The notes beneath the pieces are model-generated. The model saw nothing but the letters and a program-made list of their open reading frames with translations, searched no databases and was not told where the DNA came from. From Nocardioides sp. L-11A (GTDB taxonomy: Bacteria > Actinomycetota > Actinomycetes > Propionibacteriales > Nocardioidaceae): DNA of 64,000 nucleotides. The number at the start of each line of letters is the position of its first letter. Position 1 is the first letter of the stretch. The translations under genes were made by a program, and so were the position numbers. Shown here in pieces: positions 1-7,424 of this stretch. The stretch is from positions 1,736,001 through 1,800,000 of the forward strand of contig CP124680.1 of NCBI GenBank assembly GCA_029961745.1, written 5' to 3'.

Positions 1-1
1 G

Positions 2-943
2 CTGCGCGAGCGGCGGGTGCGGCTCTGGCAGCTGCTGGTGGTGCCGGCGACCGTGCTGGTCGTGTCGTTCGCCGACGACCCGCGCACCGACATCTGGTCG
101 GGTGGTGCGGTCTACCTGGCCGGCATGGCCTGCCTGATCGGCGCCTCCGCGCGGGAGCTCGCCCTGGTGCTGCGCGACCTCGGCGCCGGTGGCGCCGCCC
201 GCGTCCAGTACCGGTTCGTCCTCACGGCGATGGCCGTCGTCTCGGCCGTCATCGCCGTGTTCTACCTGGCGCGCACGATCGCGTTCGTGGTCGTCGGCCC
301 GACCCACCCGTTCTTCCTGGCGGTCTTCGGGGCTCAGGTCACGACCCTGCTCATGATGGTGCTGCTCGTGGTGGTCACCTTCAGCATGTCGGCGCTCAGC
401 CACGAGCAGCAGACCTCCGAGCTGCGGGTGCAGGCGACCCGGGACGGGCTGACCGGCCTGCTCAACCGCTCCGAGTTCCTGCGGGCGGCCCAGCGGGAGC
501 TCGACCGCGGCCCGGCCCACGGCGACGCCGCCGTCGTCGTGGCCGACCTCGACCGCTTCAAGAGCATCAACGATGGCCTGGGGCACGCGGCGGGCGACCG
601 CGCCCTCACCGCGTTCGCGGCCGCCTGCCAGGAGGTGGTCGGGGTCCGCGGCCTGCTCGGCCGCCTCGGTGGCGACGAGTTCGTCCTCCTCGTCCGCGGG
701 GCCCCGGCCGAGGCCGTGGTCGAGGAGATCGCGCGGCGCTACCGCGGCGACGACGCGAGCGTGATGCCGACGGTCAGCTTCGGCATCGCGACCGTCGTCC
801 CCGGTGACGACATCGACCTGGCGGTGGCCGACGCCGACGGCGCCCTCTACGAGGCCAAGTCGGCCGGGCGGGCCCGCGCCGTGCGCGCCCCGCGGGCCGA
901 CGAGCGGGACGGCTCGCAGCAGGACCGGCGGCGTACGGCGTAG
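2..943 (+). CDS. Membrane GGDEF-domain protein, 5' truncated by window edge
   Basis: The reading frame is open at the left edge, so the true start lies outside; an internal GTG at 17 is only the first possible start in view. Four hydrophobic stretches fill the first ~130 residues, followed by a GGDEF domain. The GGDEF signature (about residue 218 counted from the GTG) is intact and preceded by the usual DLDRFKSIN-like metal-binding strand, so diguanylate cyclase activity is plausible. No RxxD product-inhibition site is seen just upstream of GGDEF. The gene ends convergently, 5 bases from the next gene. Role in c-di-GMP signalling is inferred from the family. Confidence 0.85.
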   Translation: MRERRVRLWQLLVVPATVLVVSFADDPRTDIWSGGAVYLAGMACLIGASARELALVLRDLGAGGAARVQYRFVLTAMAVVSAVIAVFYLARTIAFVVVGPTHPFFLAVFGAQVTTLLMMVLLVVVTFSMSALSHEQQTSELRVQATRDGLTGLLNRSEFLRAAQRELDRGPAHGDAAVVVADLDRFKSINDGLGHAAGDRALTAFAAACQEVVGVRGLLGRLGGDEFVLLVRGAPAEAVVEEIARRYRGDDASVMPTVSFGIATVVPGDDIDLAVADADGALYEAKSAGRARAVRAPRADERDGSQQDRRRTA

Positions 944-948
944 CCGGC

Positions 949-1527
949 TCAGCCGCGCGCGATCCGGCCGGACAGCTTCAGCCGCATCCCGGTCGTGCGG
1001 CTGAGGCCGTCGTCGGCGTAGAAGCGCTTCCCGCTGGTCCGGGCGACCCCGACGCCGACGCGCACCCACGCGGGGTCGCCGATGCAGGCCGTGGGGACGG
1101 TGAAGGTGGCCGTCCGCCGGCCCTGCTCGGCCCCGAAGCCGGCGCACGGGACCGCCGTCCCGCCGATCACGAGAGCGGACTCGGTGGCGCCGGCGAACCG
1201 GAGGTGGGCGAGGTCGTAGGTGCCACCGGGCGTCCGGACCGCCGCATTGAGGATGACGCCCTTGCGGGGGAGCCGGCCGCGGGTTCGCAGGTGGATGACC
1301 AGGGTGTCCGTCCCGTGGCTGACCCGCACCTTGCGGATGTCGATGCCGCGCTCGCCCGGTGCGACCTGCTCCTTGTCCGACGAGAAGGAGGCGGTGACGA
1401 CGTCGCGCGCCGGGTCGGTGTGGACCAGGTCGGCGGCGGACGCGAGGCCGGGGCCGGTGGCCACGAGGCCGAGCGCCCCGGCGAGGGCAGCGGCGAGGCG
1501 GAGGACGGTGCGGGGAACGGGGGACAT
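949..1527 (-). CDS. Small secreted protein of unknown function
   Basis: 192 residues. A classical signal peptide (residues 1-~31: short basic start, Ala/Leu/Gly core, ASA-A cleavage site) is followed by a domain with a pattern DPARDV near its start and alternating beta-like strands; two cysteines may form a disulfide. The ATG at 1527 was chosen because a GGAGG lies 9 bases upstream; upstream in-frame starts (1536, 1596) would put Arg-rich sequence before the signal peptide. It lies back to back with the acyl-CoA dehydrogenase at 1622. I do not recognise the family with certainty. Confidence 0.7.
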   Translation of the reverse strand: MSPVPRTVLRLAAALAGALGLVATGPGLASAADLVHTDPARDVVTASFSSDKEQVAPGERGIDIRKVRVSHGTDTLVIHLRTRGRLPRKGVILNAAVRTPGGTYDLAHLRFAGATESALVIGGTAVPCAGFGAEQGRRTATFTVPTACIGDPAWVRVGVGVARTSGKRFYADDGLSRTTGMRLKLSGRIARG

Positions 1528-1583
1528 GCGGGCCATCCTCCGACGAATCGGTCGCGGGCGTGGCGAAATTGAACGGGGTCGCC

Positions 1584-1615
1584 GGTTAACAAACATTAAC
1601 CTCGTGACCTACGAT
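1584..1615 (+). promoter_or_regulatory. Promoter and palindromic operator of acyl-CoA dehydrogenase gene
   Basis: A perfect inverted repeat GGTTAA-N6-TTAACC (1584-1601) lies just upstream of a TACGAT -10 box (1610-1615). The -10 ends 6 bases before the ATG at 1622 and there is no Shine-Dalgarno sequence, so the transcript is probably leaderless. The palindrome covers the -35 region, as expected for a repressor site; the regulator is unknown. Confidence 0.5.
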
Positions 1616-1621
1616 GGGGAC

Positions 1622-2821
1622 ATGACCCAGTTCGAGCTGTCGCGTGAGCACGAGGAGTTCCGGCGTACCGTCCGGGACTTCGCCGAGGCCACCATCCGCC
1701 CGCACGTGGCGGAGTGGGACAAGGCCCACCACTTCCCGACCGACGTGGTCCAGAAGATGGGCGAGCTGGGGCTGTTCGGTCTCACCGCCCCGGAGGAGTA
1801 CGGCGGCGCCGGCCTCGAGGCGGCCGACGGCCCGTTCACGTCGCTGTGCCTGGCGATCGAGGAGCTCGGCCGGATCGACCAGTCGCTCGGCGTGACGCTC
1901 GAGGCGGGCGTCGGGCTCGGCGTCAACCCGATCCTCACCTACGGCTCCGACGAGCAGAAGAAGACCTGGCTGCCCGATCTGGTCGCCGGTCAGCGGCTCG
2001 CCGGGTTCGGTCTCACCGAGCCCGGTGCCGGATCCGACGCCGGGGCCACGAAGACCCGCGCCGAGCTCGACGGCGGTGAGTGGGTGATCAACGGTGGCAA
2101 GCAGTTCATCACCAACTCCGGCTCCGCCATCACCAGCCTGGTCACCGTGACGGCACGCACCGGTGTCGCGGAGTCCGGCCGGCCGGAGATCTCCGCGATC
2201 ATCGTCCCGGCCGGCACCCCGGGCTTCGTCGCGGAGCCGGCCTACGACAAGCTCGGCTGGCACATCTCCGACACGCACCCGCTCTCCTTCACCGACTGCC
2301 GGGTGCCCGAGGACCACCTCGTCGGCGAGCGCGGCCGCGGCTACGCCCAGTTCCTCGCCATCCTCGACGACGGCCGGGTCGCCATCGCCGCGCTCGCGGT
2401 CGGGCTGATCCAGGCCTGCGTCGACCTGTGCGTGGAGTACTCCCTCGACCGGCACACGATGGGCGGCCCGATCGGCCGCAAGCAGGGCGTCGCCTTCCAG
2501 GTCGCCGACCTCGAGGTGATGCTGCACGCCTCGCGGATGCTCACCTACCGCGCCGCCGCGATGAAGGACGCGATGGCGGGCGGTCGCGGGCCCTCGATGA
2601 AGGAGTTCAAGCAGGCCGCGTCGGTCGCCAAGCTCTACGCGAGCGAGTCGGCCGTGACCGCCACCCGGATCGCGACCCAGGTCTTCGGCGGCTACGGCTT
2701 CATGGAGGAGTACCCCGTCGCGCGGTTCTACCGCGACGCCAAGATCCTCGAGATCGGCGAGGGCACCTCGGAGGTCCAGCGGATGCTCATCGCCCGCGGG
2801 CTCGGGCTCCCCGTCGAGTGA
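1622..2821 (+). CDS. Acyl-CoA dehydrogenase
   Basis: 399 residues, the normal length of a short/medium-chain type acyl-CoA dehydrogenase (FAD-dependent alpha,beta-dehydrogenation of acyl-CoA). Visible landmarks are the GFGLTEPGAGSDAG flavin-contact segment, a middle beta domain, and the C-terminal EIGEGTSEVQRML segment, whose Glu is in the position of the catalytic base in MCAD-like enzymes. The ATG at 1622 starts the family N-terminus (a helix with EHEEFRRTVRDF); longer in-frame extensions back to 1220 are antisense to the secreted-protein gene and are rejected. Its end overlaps the convergent membrane-protein gene by 35 bases. Substrate not deducible. Confidence 0.92.
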   Translation: MTQFELSREHEEFRRTVRDFAEATIRPHVAEWDKAHHFPTDVVQKMGELGLFGLTAPEEYGGAGLEAADGPFTSLCLAIEELGRIDQSLGVTLEAGVGLGVNPILTYGSDEQKKTWLPDLVAGQRLAGFGLTEPGAGSDAGATKTRAELDGGEWVINGGKQFITNSGSAITSLVTVTARTGVAESGRPEISAIIVPAGTPGFVAEPAYDKLGWHISDTHPLSFTDCRVPEDHLVGERGRGYAQFLAILDDGRVAIAALAVGLIQACVDLCVEYSLDRHTMGGPIGRKQGVAFQVADLEVMLHASRMLTYRAAAMKDAMAGGRGPSMKEFKQAASVAKLYASESAVTATRIATQVFGGYGFMEEYPVARFYRDAKILEIGEGTSEVQRMLIARGLGLPVE

Positions 2822-3854
2822 GCGCGACCGCGCCGAGCACGACGAGCGCGCCGGCGCCGACCCACACCGGCGCAGGCAGGCCGCCGTCCTCCCGGCCGTC
2901 CGTGGCGTCCGGGGCGTCCGCGTGCGGGGCCGTGGCGTAGTCGGGCACGCCGTCGCCCGGACTGCCGTCGACGGCCAGGCGGAGCGTGACCTCTGCCGGC
3001 CGGGCCCGCTGCGGTAGGCCGACCAGCACATAGCGCTCGCCCGCGAGGGACGCCCCGCTTCGGGTCGGGTCGAAGGAGTCGCGGTGCAGGTAGGACACGA
3101 CGTGCGACTGTGCCCGGCCGGGCGCGCTCGACGCGACGTCCTCGCCGAGCAGGGGCCCGAGGATCGTCACCGTGGCCTCGGGGCTCCCGTCGACCTGGGC
3201 TCGCAGTGACTGGTCCCAGTCGAGCGGTACCCGGACCACCGCCCGGCCGCCCGGGCGCAGCGTGAGCGGATGGCTGCCCGCCGCCACGAGGGGTGCGTCG
3301 GCCGGTGTCGTGCCCACCGCGACGGGCCGGGAGGACGGGCCGGGTGCGGGCGGCGCCCAGTCCGGGAGGACGGGCTCACGCAGCAGCCCGAAGGAGTACG
3401 CCGGCAGCGGGGGCTCCTCGTAGACCAGCAGGGTCGCGGGGCGGCCGCGATCGGCCGGGTCGCTGGGCACGCCCACGCCGGCGTAGAGCTGCGCCGCGAC
3501 GGCGCACGGGTGCTCCGGCTCGTCGGTCCAGGTCGAGGCGCTCGCGGTGATCAGGGGAGCGGTCTCGCCGAGCGTCGGGCGGAACACCGCGCCACTGCCG
3601 CAGCCGGTGTCGTCCGGCGTCGTGCCGACCGTGATCCGGACGCCCTCGCCGACGGAGTCGCCCGCGCCGACGTACCAGAGGGCGAGGTGGAAGGTGCTGC
3701 CCGGCACCGTGCGCTCCAGCCGGACGGTCGCCGGAGCGTCACCCGGCAGCGTGACCGGGTGGCTCACCGGGGCCGGGTCCGCCGGCTCCGCCGGGCCCGG
3801 GGCGAGGGCGGCCAGGGCCAGCGGGGTGGCGAGGAGGGCCGTCAGCGCGCCCAC
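2787..3854 (-). CDS. Exported protein with C-terminal membrane anchor, unknown function
   Basis: About 355 residues from a GTG at 3854 (GTG 3866 is an alternative). An N-terminal hydrophobic Leu/Ala signal segment ends near APGPAEP. Two similar beta-rich halves follow, each opening with a HP(V/L)TL motif, then an acidic linker and a C-terminal transmembrane helix with an Arg-rich cytoplasmic tail: a type I, cell-surface topology. The start overlaps the last codons of maf by 13 bases, so the two are probably co-transcribed and translationally coupled. No catalytic motif was recognised. The in-frame extension upstream (to 4286) is an Arg-rich shadow of maf. Confidence 0.65.
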   Translation of the reverse strand: MGALTALLATPLALAALAPGPAEPADPAPVSHPVTLPGDAPATVRLERTVPGSTFHLALWYVGAGDSVGEGVRITVGTTPDDTGCGSGAVFRPTLGETAPLITASASTWTDEPEHPCAVAAQLYAGVGVPSDPADRGRPATLLVYEEPPLPAYSFGLLREPVLPDWAPPAPGPSSRPVAVGTTPADAPLVAAGSHPLTLRPGGRAVVRVPLDWDQSLRAQVDGSPEATVTILGPLLGEDVASSAPGRAQSHVVSYLHRDSFDPTRSGASLAGERYVLVGLPQRARPAEVTLRLAVDGSPGDGVPDYATAPHADAPDATDGREDGGLPAPVWVGAGALVVLGAVALTRRGARARGR

Positions 3855-4441
3855 AGGTCGGTCCACCGGTGCCCGAGCTCGCGGACCATCCCGCGCAGCA
3901 GCGGCAGGCTCACGCCGACGACATTGTGGTGGTCGCCCTCGATGCCGGTCACGAACCCGCCGCCGAGACCGTCGACGGTGAACGCGCCGGCGACGTGGAG
4001 CGGCTCGCCGGTCGCGACGTAGTCGGCGATCTCGTCGTCGGTGACGTCGGCGAAGTGGACCGTCGTCGACGCCGTGGCCGCGACCTGGTGCCCGCTGGCG
4101 CGGTCGCGCAGGCAGTGGCCGCTGTGCAGCACCCCGGACCGGCCGCGCATCGACTCCCAGCGTCGGACCGCGTCGGCCGCGTCGTGGGGCTTCCCGAGTG
4201 CCACGCCGTCGAGCTCGAGGACCGAGTCGCAGCCGAGCACCAGGGCGTCGTCCGGCAGGTCGGCGAGCCCGGCCACGGCCCCGCACTTGAGCTCGGCCAG
4301 CCGCAGTGCCAGCTCGGCGGGCGGCACGTCGCGGACCTGGGACTCGTCGACGCCCGAGACCACCACCCGCGGGTCGAGCCCCGCGCTGCGCAGGGTCGCC
4401 AGGCGGGCGGGGGAGGCGGAGGCGAGGACGAAGGTCGGCAC
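3842..4441 (-). CDS. maf: Maf-family nucleoside triphosphate pyrophosphatase
   Basis: 199 residues, full family length. Maf proteins hydrolyse non-canonical or pyrimidine NTPs to NMP and PPi. The N-terminal LASASPAR motif (the family SxSPRR loop with Ala in place of the first Arg), the VDES motif, the GCDSVLELDG acidic motif and the KPHDAADA substrate-binding stretch are all visible. The start is a GTG with no Shine-Dalgarno, 6 bases after a TAGGGT -10 box. It is the first gene of a leftward pair with the membrane protein at 2787. Confidence 0.9.
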   Translation of the reverse strand: MPTFVLASASPARLATLRSAGLDPRVVVSGVDESQVRDVPPAELALRLAELKCGAVAGLADLPDDALVLGCDSVLELDGVALGKPHDAADAVRRWESMRGRSGVLHSGHCLRDRASGHQVAATASTTVHFADVTDDEIADYVATGEPLHVAGAFTVDGLGGGFVTGIEGDHHNVVGVSLPLLRGMVRELGHRWTDLWAR

Positions 4442-4447
4442 GCCGTC

Positions 4448-4453
4448 ACCCTA
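4448..4453 (-). promoter_or_regulatory. -10 box of leaderless maf promoter
   Basis: TAGGGT on the minus strand, 6 bases upstream of the GTG start at 4441, with no ribosome binding site between. Same arrangement as several other genes in the window. Confidence 0.5.
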
Positions 4454-4472
4454 ACGATGTGCCCCGCCCCGT

Positions 4473-4566
4473 CGACCCGGCGCATCTGAACGTCTCAGGA
4501 CCGTCGACCCGGCGCGTTTGAACGCGCCGGGTCGGCGTCTCTCCGGCGTTCAGACGCGCCGGGTCG
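4473..4566. repeat. Palindromic dispersed repeat cluster (copy 1)
   Basis: Three related units in 94 bases: CGACCCGGCGCATCTGAACG at 4473-4492, a 30-base near-perfect palindrome at 4505-4534 (14-bp arms, TG centre), and an inverted unit at 4547-4566. The outer units are inverted relative to each other, so the whole block can fold as nested hairpins. It lies 8 bases past the 3' end of the IclR gene and upstream of maf. Related copies occur at 30703, 49166 and 54676. A terminator or REP-like role is inferred. Confidence 0.75.
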
Positions 4567-4574
4567 GTCGTGCG

Positions 4575-5240
4575 TCAGTGCAGGGCGGCGGTGATGGTCG
4601 CGACCGCGCGGCGGACCGGCTCGACGGCCGTGGCGAGAAGCTCGGGTCGCGAGGTCACGACGTTGACCGCGGCCAGCACGTGCCAGCCGGGCAGGGGAGC
4701 GGCGATGCCGTACGCCCCCGGGTTGAGCTCGGCCTCCGTCGTGACGTGCCCCGCGGCGCGGATCTCGGCGACCCGCGCGGGCTCGCCGGGACGCGGCGGG
4801 CCGGACGCGAGCGCGGCCAGTCCGCCGGCGCCGCGGTCGAGGGGGTCACGGTTGCCGAGACGGTAGGAGAAGCGCGGGCCGTCGGTCGGCGGCTCGGCGA
4901 CGACCGTGGTCACGGCCGCTTCGCCGCTGATCTCGACGAGACTCGCCGTCGCGTCGATCTCCAGGGCCAGCTGGTGCAGGACGGGCTCGGCCACGTCCCG
5001 CAGCCGCGGCCGGCTGTGCTCGGCGAGGCCGGCCGTGGTCGGGCCGACGGTGTAGCGGCCCTCCTCGTCGCGCGCCGCGAAGCCCGTGCGGTGGAGCGAG
5101 ACCAGCAGGCGATAGGTGATCGAGCGGTGCAGGCCGCAGGCGGTGGCGGCCTCCGCCACGGTCAGGCCCTCCGGGTGCCGGCCGAGCTCCAGCAGCACGG
5201 CCAGGCCGCGCTCGAGCGTCTGCGAGCCCGAATCCGACAC
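4575..5240 (-). CDS. IclR-family transcriptional regulator
   Basis: 221 residues: N-terminal winged helix-turn-helix (about residues 20-75, core LTVAEAATACGLHRSITYRL) and a C-terminal IclR ligand domain. The GTG at 5240 is preceded by GAGGAGGA at good spacing; the longer frame to 5420 overlaps fahA and is rejected. It is the last gene of the leftward group 7340-4575 with fahA, 34 bases away. IclR proteins commonly control aromatic catabolism, so it is the natural candidate regulator of the homogentisate locus (inference). Confidence 0.85.
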   Translation of the reverse strand: MSDSGSQTLERGLAVLLELGRHPEGLTVAEAATACGLHRSITYRLLVSLHRTGFAARDEEGRYTVGPTTAGLAEHSRPRLRDVAEPVLHQLALEIDATASLVEISGEAAVTTVVAEPPTDGPRFSYRLGNRDPLDRGAGGLAALASGPPRPGEPARVAEIRAAGHVTTEAELNPGAYGIAAPLPGWHVLAAVNVVTSRPELLATAVEPVRRAVATITAALH

Positions 5241-5274
5241 CGGTTCCTCCTCATGCCTCGATCCATGGCGCCGC

Positions 5275-6486
5275 TCAGCTGGTCGGCAGGATCCTGCCAC
5301 GGACCTCGCCGAGGCCGATCCGCCCCCGGGTGCCGGGAGCCGTGTAGCGCAGGACCACCTCGTCGCCGTCCTCGAGGAAGGTGCGCTCCGCGCCGCCCGC
5401 GACGAACGGCTCCCGGCCACCCCAGGACAGCTCCAGGAAGGAGCCGCGCTGGTCCTTCTCAGGGCCGCTGATGGTGCCGGAGGCGTACAGGTCGCCGACG
5501 CGCAGCGAGGCGCCGTTGACGGTGAGGTGCGCCAGCATCTGTGCCGGTGACCAGTACATCGAGCGGTACGGTGGCCGCGCGACGACGGTGCCGTTGAGCT
5601 CGACCTCCACGTCGATGTCGTAGCCCGAGGGGCCCTCCTCGCGGAGGTAGGGGAGGAGCGGCACGTCCTGGCCCGGCAGTGGCACGCGGGCCGCCTCGAG
5701 GGCGGCGAGCGGTGTCACCCAGGCGCCGATCGACGTCGCGAAGGACTTGGCGAGGTTGGGGCCGAGCGGGACGTACTCCCAGGCCTGGATGTCGCGTGCC
5801 GACCAGTCGTTGACGCCGGTCACGCCGAAGACGGTCTCGGCGAACTCGCCGGTGCCGACGCGGGTGCCGAGGGGCACGGCGCGGCCGACGACGAAGCCCA
5901 GCTCGGCCTCGATGTCGAGCCGGCGGCTCGGACCGTACGTCGGCGCCGCCTCGTCGGGCGCCTTGCGCTGGCCGGCGGGCCGGCGGATGTCGGTGCCGGA
6001 GACCACGATCGAGCCCGCGCGGCCGTGGTAGCCGACGGGCAGGTGCTTCCAGTTGGGGAGCAGGGCGTCGCCGTCGGGGCGGAAGATCCGGCCGACGTTG
6101 GTGGCGTGGTGCTCGGAGGCGTAGTAGTCGACGTAGTCGGCGACGGTGAACGGCAGCACGCAGGTGACGTCGGCCAGCGGCAGCAGACTGACCTGCTCCC
6201 GTCGGCTGGGCTCGGTGAGCAGCTGGACCGCCCAGGCCCGGACCTCGGCCCAGGTCGTCGGCCCGGCCGCGAGCAGCGGGTTGAGGGCGGGGACGTCGAG
6301 CAGGGAGCTCCACTCCGGGCGCAGGGTGCGGGCCGCGGCGCCCAGGTCGAGCACGAGGTCGCCGATCCGGACGCCGATCCGGCCGGGGCCGTCGCTGCTG
6401 GTCGTGGTGACGACGGCGTACGGCAGGTTGTCGACGTCGTACAGGCTGCCGGCGGCGCCCGGGACCCAGGTCTGCTGGTCGGTCAT
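5275..6486 (-). CDS. fahA: Fumarylacetoacetase
   Basis: 403 residues, typical length. Hydrolyses 4-fumarylacetoacetate to fumarate and acetoacetate, the last step of phenylalanine/tyrosine degradation via homogentisate. Visible: YVDYYASEHHATNVGRIFRP (catalytic Asp/His region and metal site), RPAGQRKAPDE, NDWSARDIQAWEYVPLGPNL, and GTISGPEKDQRGSFLEL near the C-terminus, all hallmarks of the FAH fold. Start ATG at 6486 overlaps the stop of the preceding gene by ATGA. The antisense and upstream-extended frames (to 6843) are shadows. Confidence 0.95.
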   Translation of the reverse strand: MTDQQTWVPGAAGSLYDVDNLPYAVVTTTSSDGPGRIGVRIGDLVLDLGAAARTLRPEWSSLLDVPALNPLLAAGPTTWAEVRAWAVQLLTEPSRREQVSLLPLADVTCVLPFTVADYVDYYASEHHATNVGRIFRPDGDALLPNWKHLPVGYHGRAGSIVVSGTDIRRPAGQRKAPDEAAPTYGPSRRLDIEAELGFVVGRAVPLGTRVGTGEFAETVFGVTGVNDWSARDIQAWEYVPLGPNLAKSFATSIGAWVTPLAALEAARVPLPGQDVPLLPYLREEGPSGYDIDVEVELNGTVVARPPYRSMYWSPAQMLAHLTVNGASLRVGDLYASGTISGPEKDQRGSFLELSWGGREPFVAGGAERTFLEDGDEVVLRYTAPGTRGRIGLGEVRGRILPTS

Positions 6487-7340
6487 CGGCGGAACTCCTC
6501 GGTGGTCTGGTGGATCGGTGCGGAGGCGACCAGGCCGAGGGCGACCAGGTCGTCGTAGGGCTCGGCGACGCTGCACGAGCCGTAGGAGGTGAAGGCGGCG
6601 CGGGCCGCGGCGAGGTCCGCGCCCGCGCGCACGGCCTCCGCGAGGGTGGTGGCATCGCGCTCGGCGAGCGTGGCGACCAGCGTCGCGTGGTCGGCGCCGG
6701 CCACGGCGCGGGCGGTCGCGAACAGGATGTTCAGATAGCCGTGGTGCTCGAAGCCGGTCTCCCGACCGGTGTGGCGCACGGCGTTGTGCAGCCCCGCGGT
6801 GCACTTGAACGGGATCTCGCGCGCGACCGCGGCGGCGATCCACGTCGCGACCTCGTCCTCGGAGGGGAAGGCGGCCGCCTCGGTCCCCCCGGTGCGGAAC
6901 TTGAGCCGCAGGCCGTGGGCGGCGACGGCGTCCAGCGCCTCCGCCCAGCCGGTGACGCCGGGGCGGGGGACCTCGACATAGGTCGGCAGGCCCGCAGGGG
7001 CGTCGGCCGCGATGGCGGCGACCTGTGCGGCCGGCCCGGCGGTGCCGCCGAGCTTCACCTCCAGGCCGGCGAGGGCCACGCCCGCCGCGGCGGCGCGGGC
7101 GGGCACGCCGGCCACCTCGTCGGGGCCGGGCACGACCACGCTGACGGCGACGCCTGTGGTGTCGAGCGCGGCGAGCTCGTCGAGCCGCGCGGTGTCCACG
7201 ACGAGGGGGCCGACCAGGTCGGCATAAGGACGCTCCGGATGGGCGCGATGGGCGCGGACCGCCTCGGGGAGGGGGGCCAGGCCGGGAGGGAAGATCGCGG
7301 CGTCGTCGACGAGGTGGCGGAAGGGCACGGGGATGGACAC
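6483..7340 (-). CDS. Conserved-looking protein of homogentisate locus, function unknown
   Basis: 285 residues from a GTG at 7340, which follows a TACAGT -10 box by 6 bases (leaderless). First gene of a leftward operon with fahA (4-base ATGA overlap) and iclR. Striking segments: VDDAAIFPPG (residues 11-20), KFRTGG (147-152) and FKCTAGLHNAVRH (178-190). The alternation of hydrophobic strands and helices suggests a beta/alpha-barrel enzyme, but I recognise no named family. Because no maleylacetoacetate isomerase is present in the locus, this could supply that step or another accessory one; that is inference only. Confidence 0.8.
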   Translation of the reverse strand: MSIPVPFRHLVDDAAIFPPGLAPLPEAVRAHRAHPERPYADLVGPLVVDTARLDELAALDTTGVAVSVVVPGPDEVAGVPARAAAAGVALAGLEVKLGGTAGPAAQVAAIAADAPAGLPTYVEVPRPGVTGWAEALDAVAAHGLRLKFRTGGTEAAAFPSEDEVATWIAAAVAREIPFKCTAGLHNAVRHTGRETGFEHHGYLNILFATARAVAGADHATLVATLAERDATTLAEAVRAGADLAAARAAFTSYGSCSVAEPYDDLVALGLVASAPIHQTTEEFRR

Positions 7341-7346
7341 GGCCTC

Positions 7347-7352
7347 ACTGTA
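7347..7352 (-). promoter_or_regulatory. -10 box of the leftward homogentisate operon
   Basis: TACAGT on the minus strand, 6 bases before the GTG at 7340; leaderless arrangement. It shares the 84-bp divergent interval 7341-7424 with the hmgA promoter. Confidence 0.5.
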
Positions 7353-7369
7353 GCGACTAGTGTCCGAAA

Positions 7370-7390
7370 TGAGAACGACGGATGTTCTGA
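7370..7390. promoter_or_regulatory. Candidate operator between hmgA and the leftward operon
   Basis: Inverted repeat TGAGAAC-N7-GTTCTGA (one mismatch in 7-bp arms), midway between the two divergent starts. Placement is suitable for joint control of both units, plausibly by the IclR protein encoded at 4575. Binding is inferred, not shown. Confidence 0.4.
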
Positions 7391-7424
7391 TATCGAGCGA
7401 TGGTGAACGAGGAGGGGTGTGGCG

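Noticed and set aside
3855..4286. N-terminal extension of the membrane-anchored protein gene
   Set aside because: The extra 140 residues are Arg-rich antiphase translation of maf.
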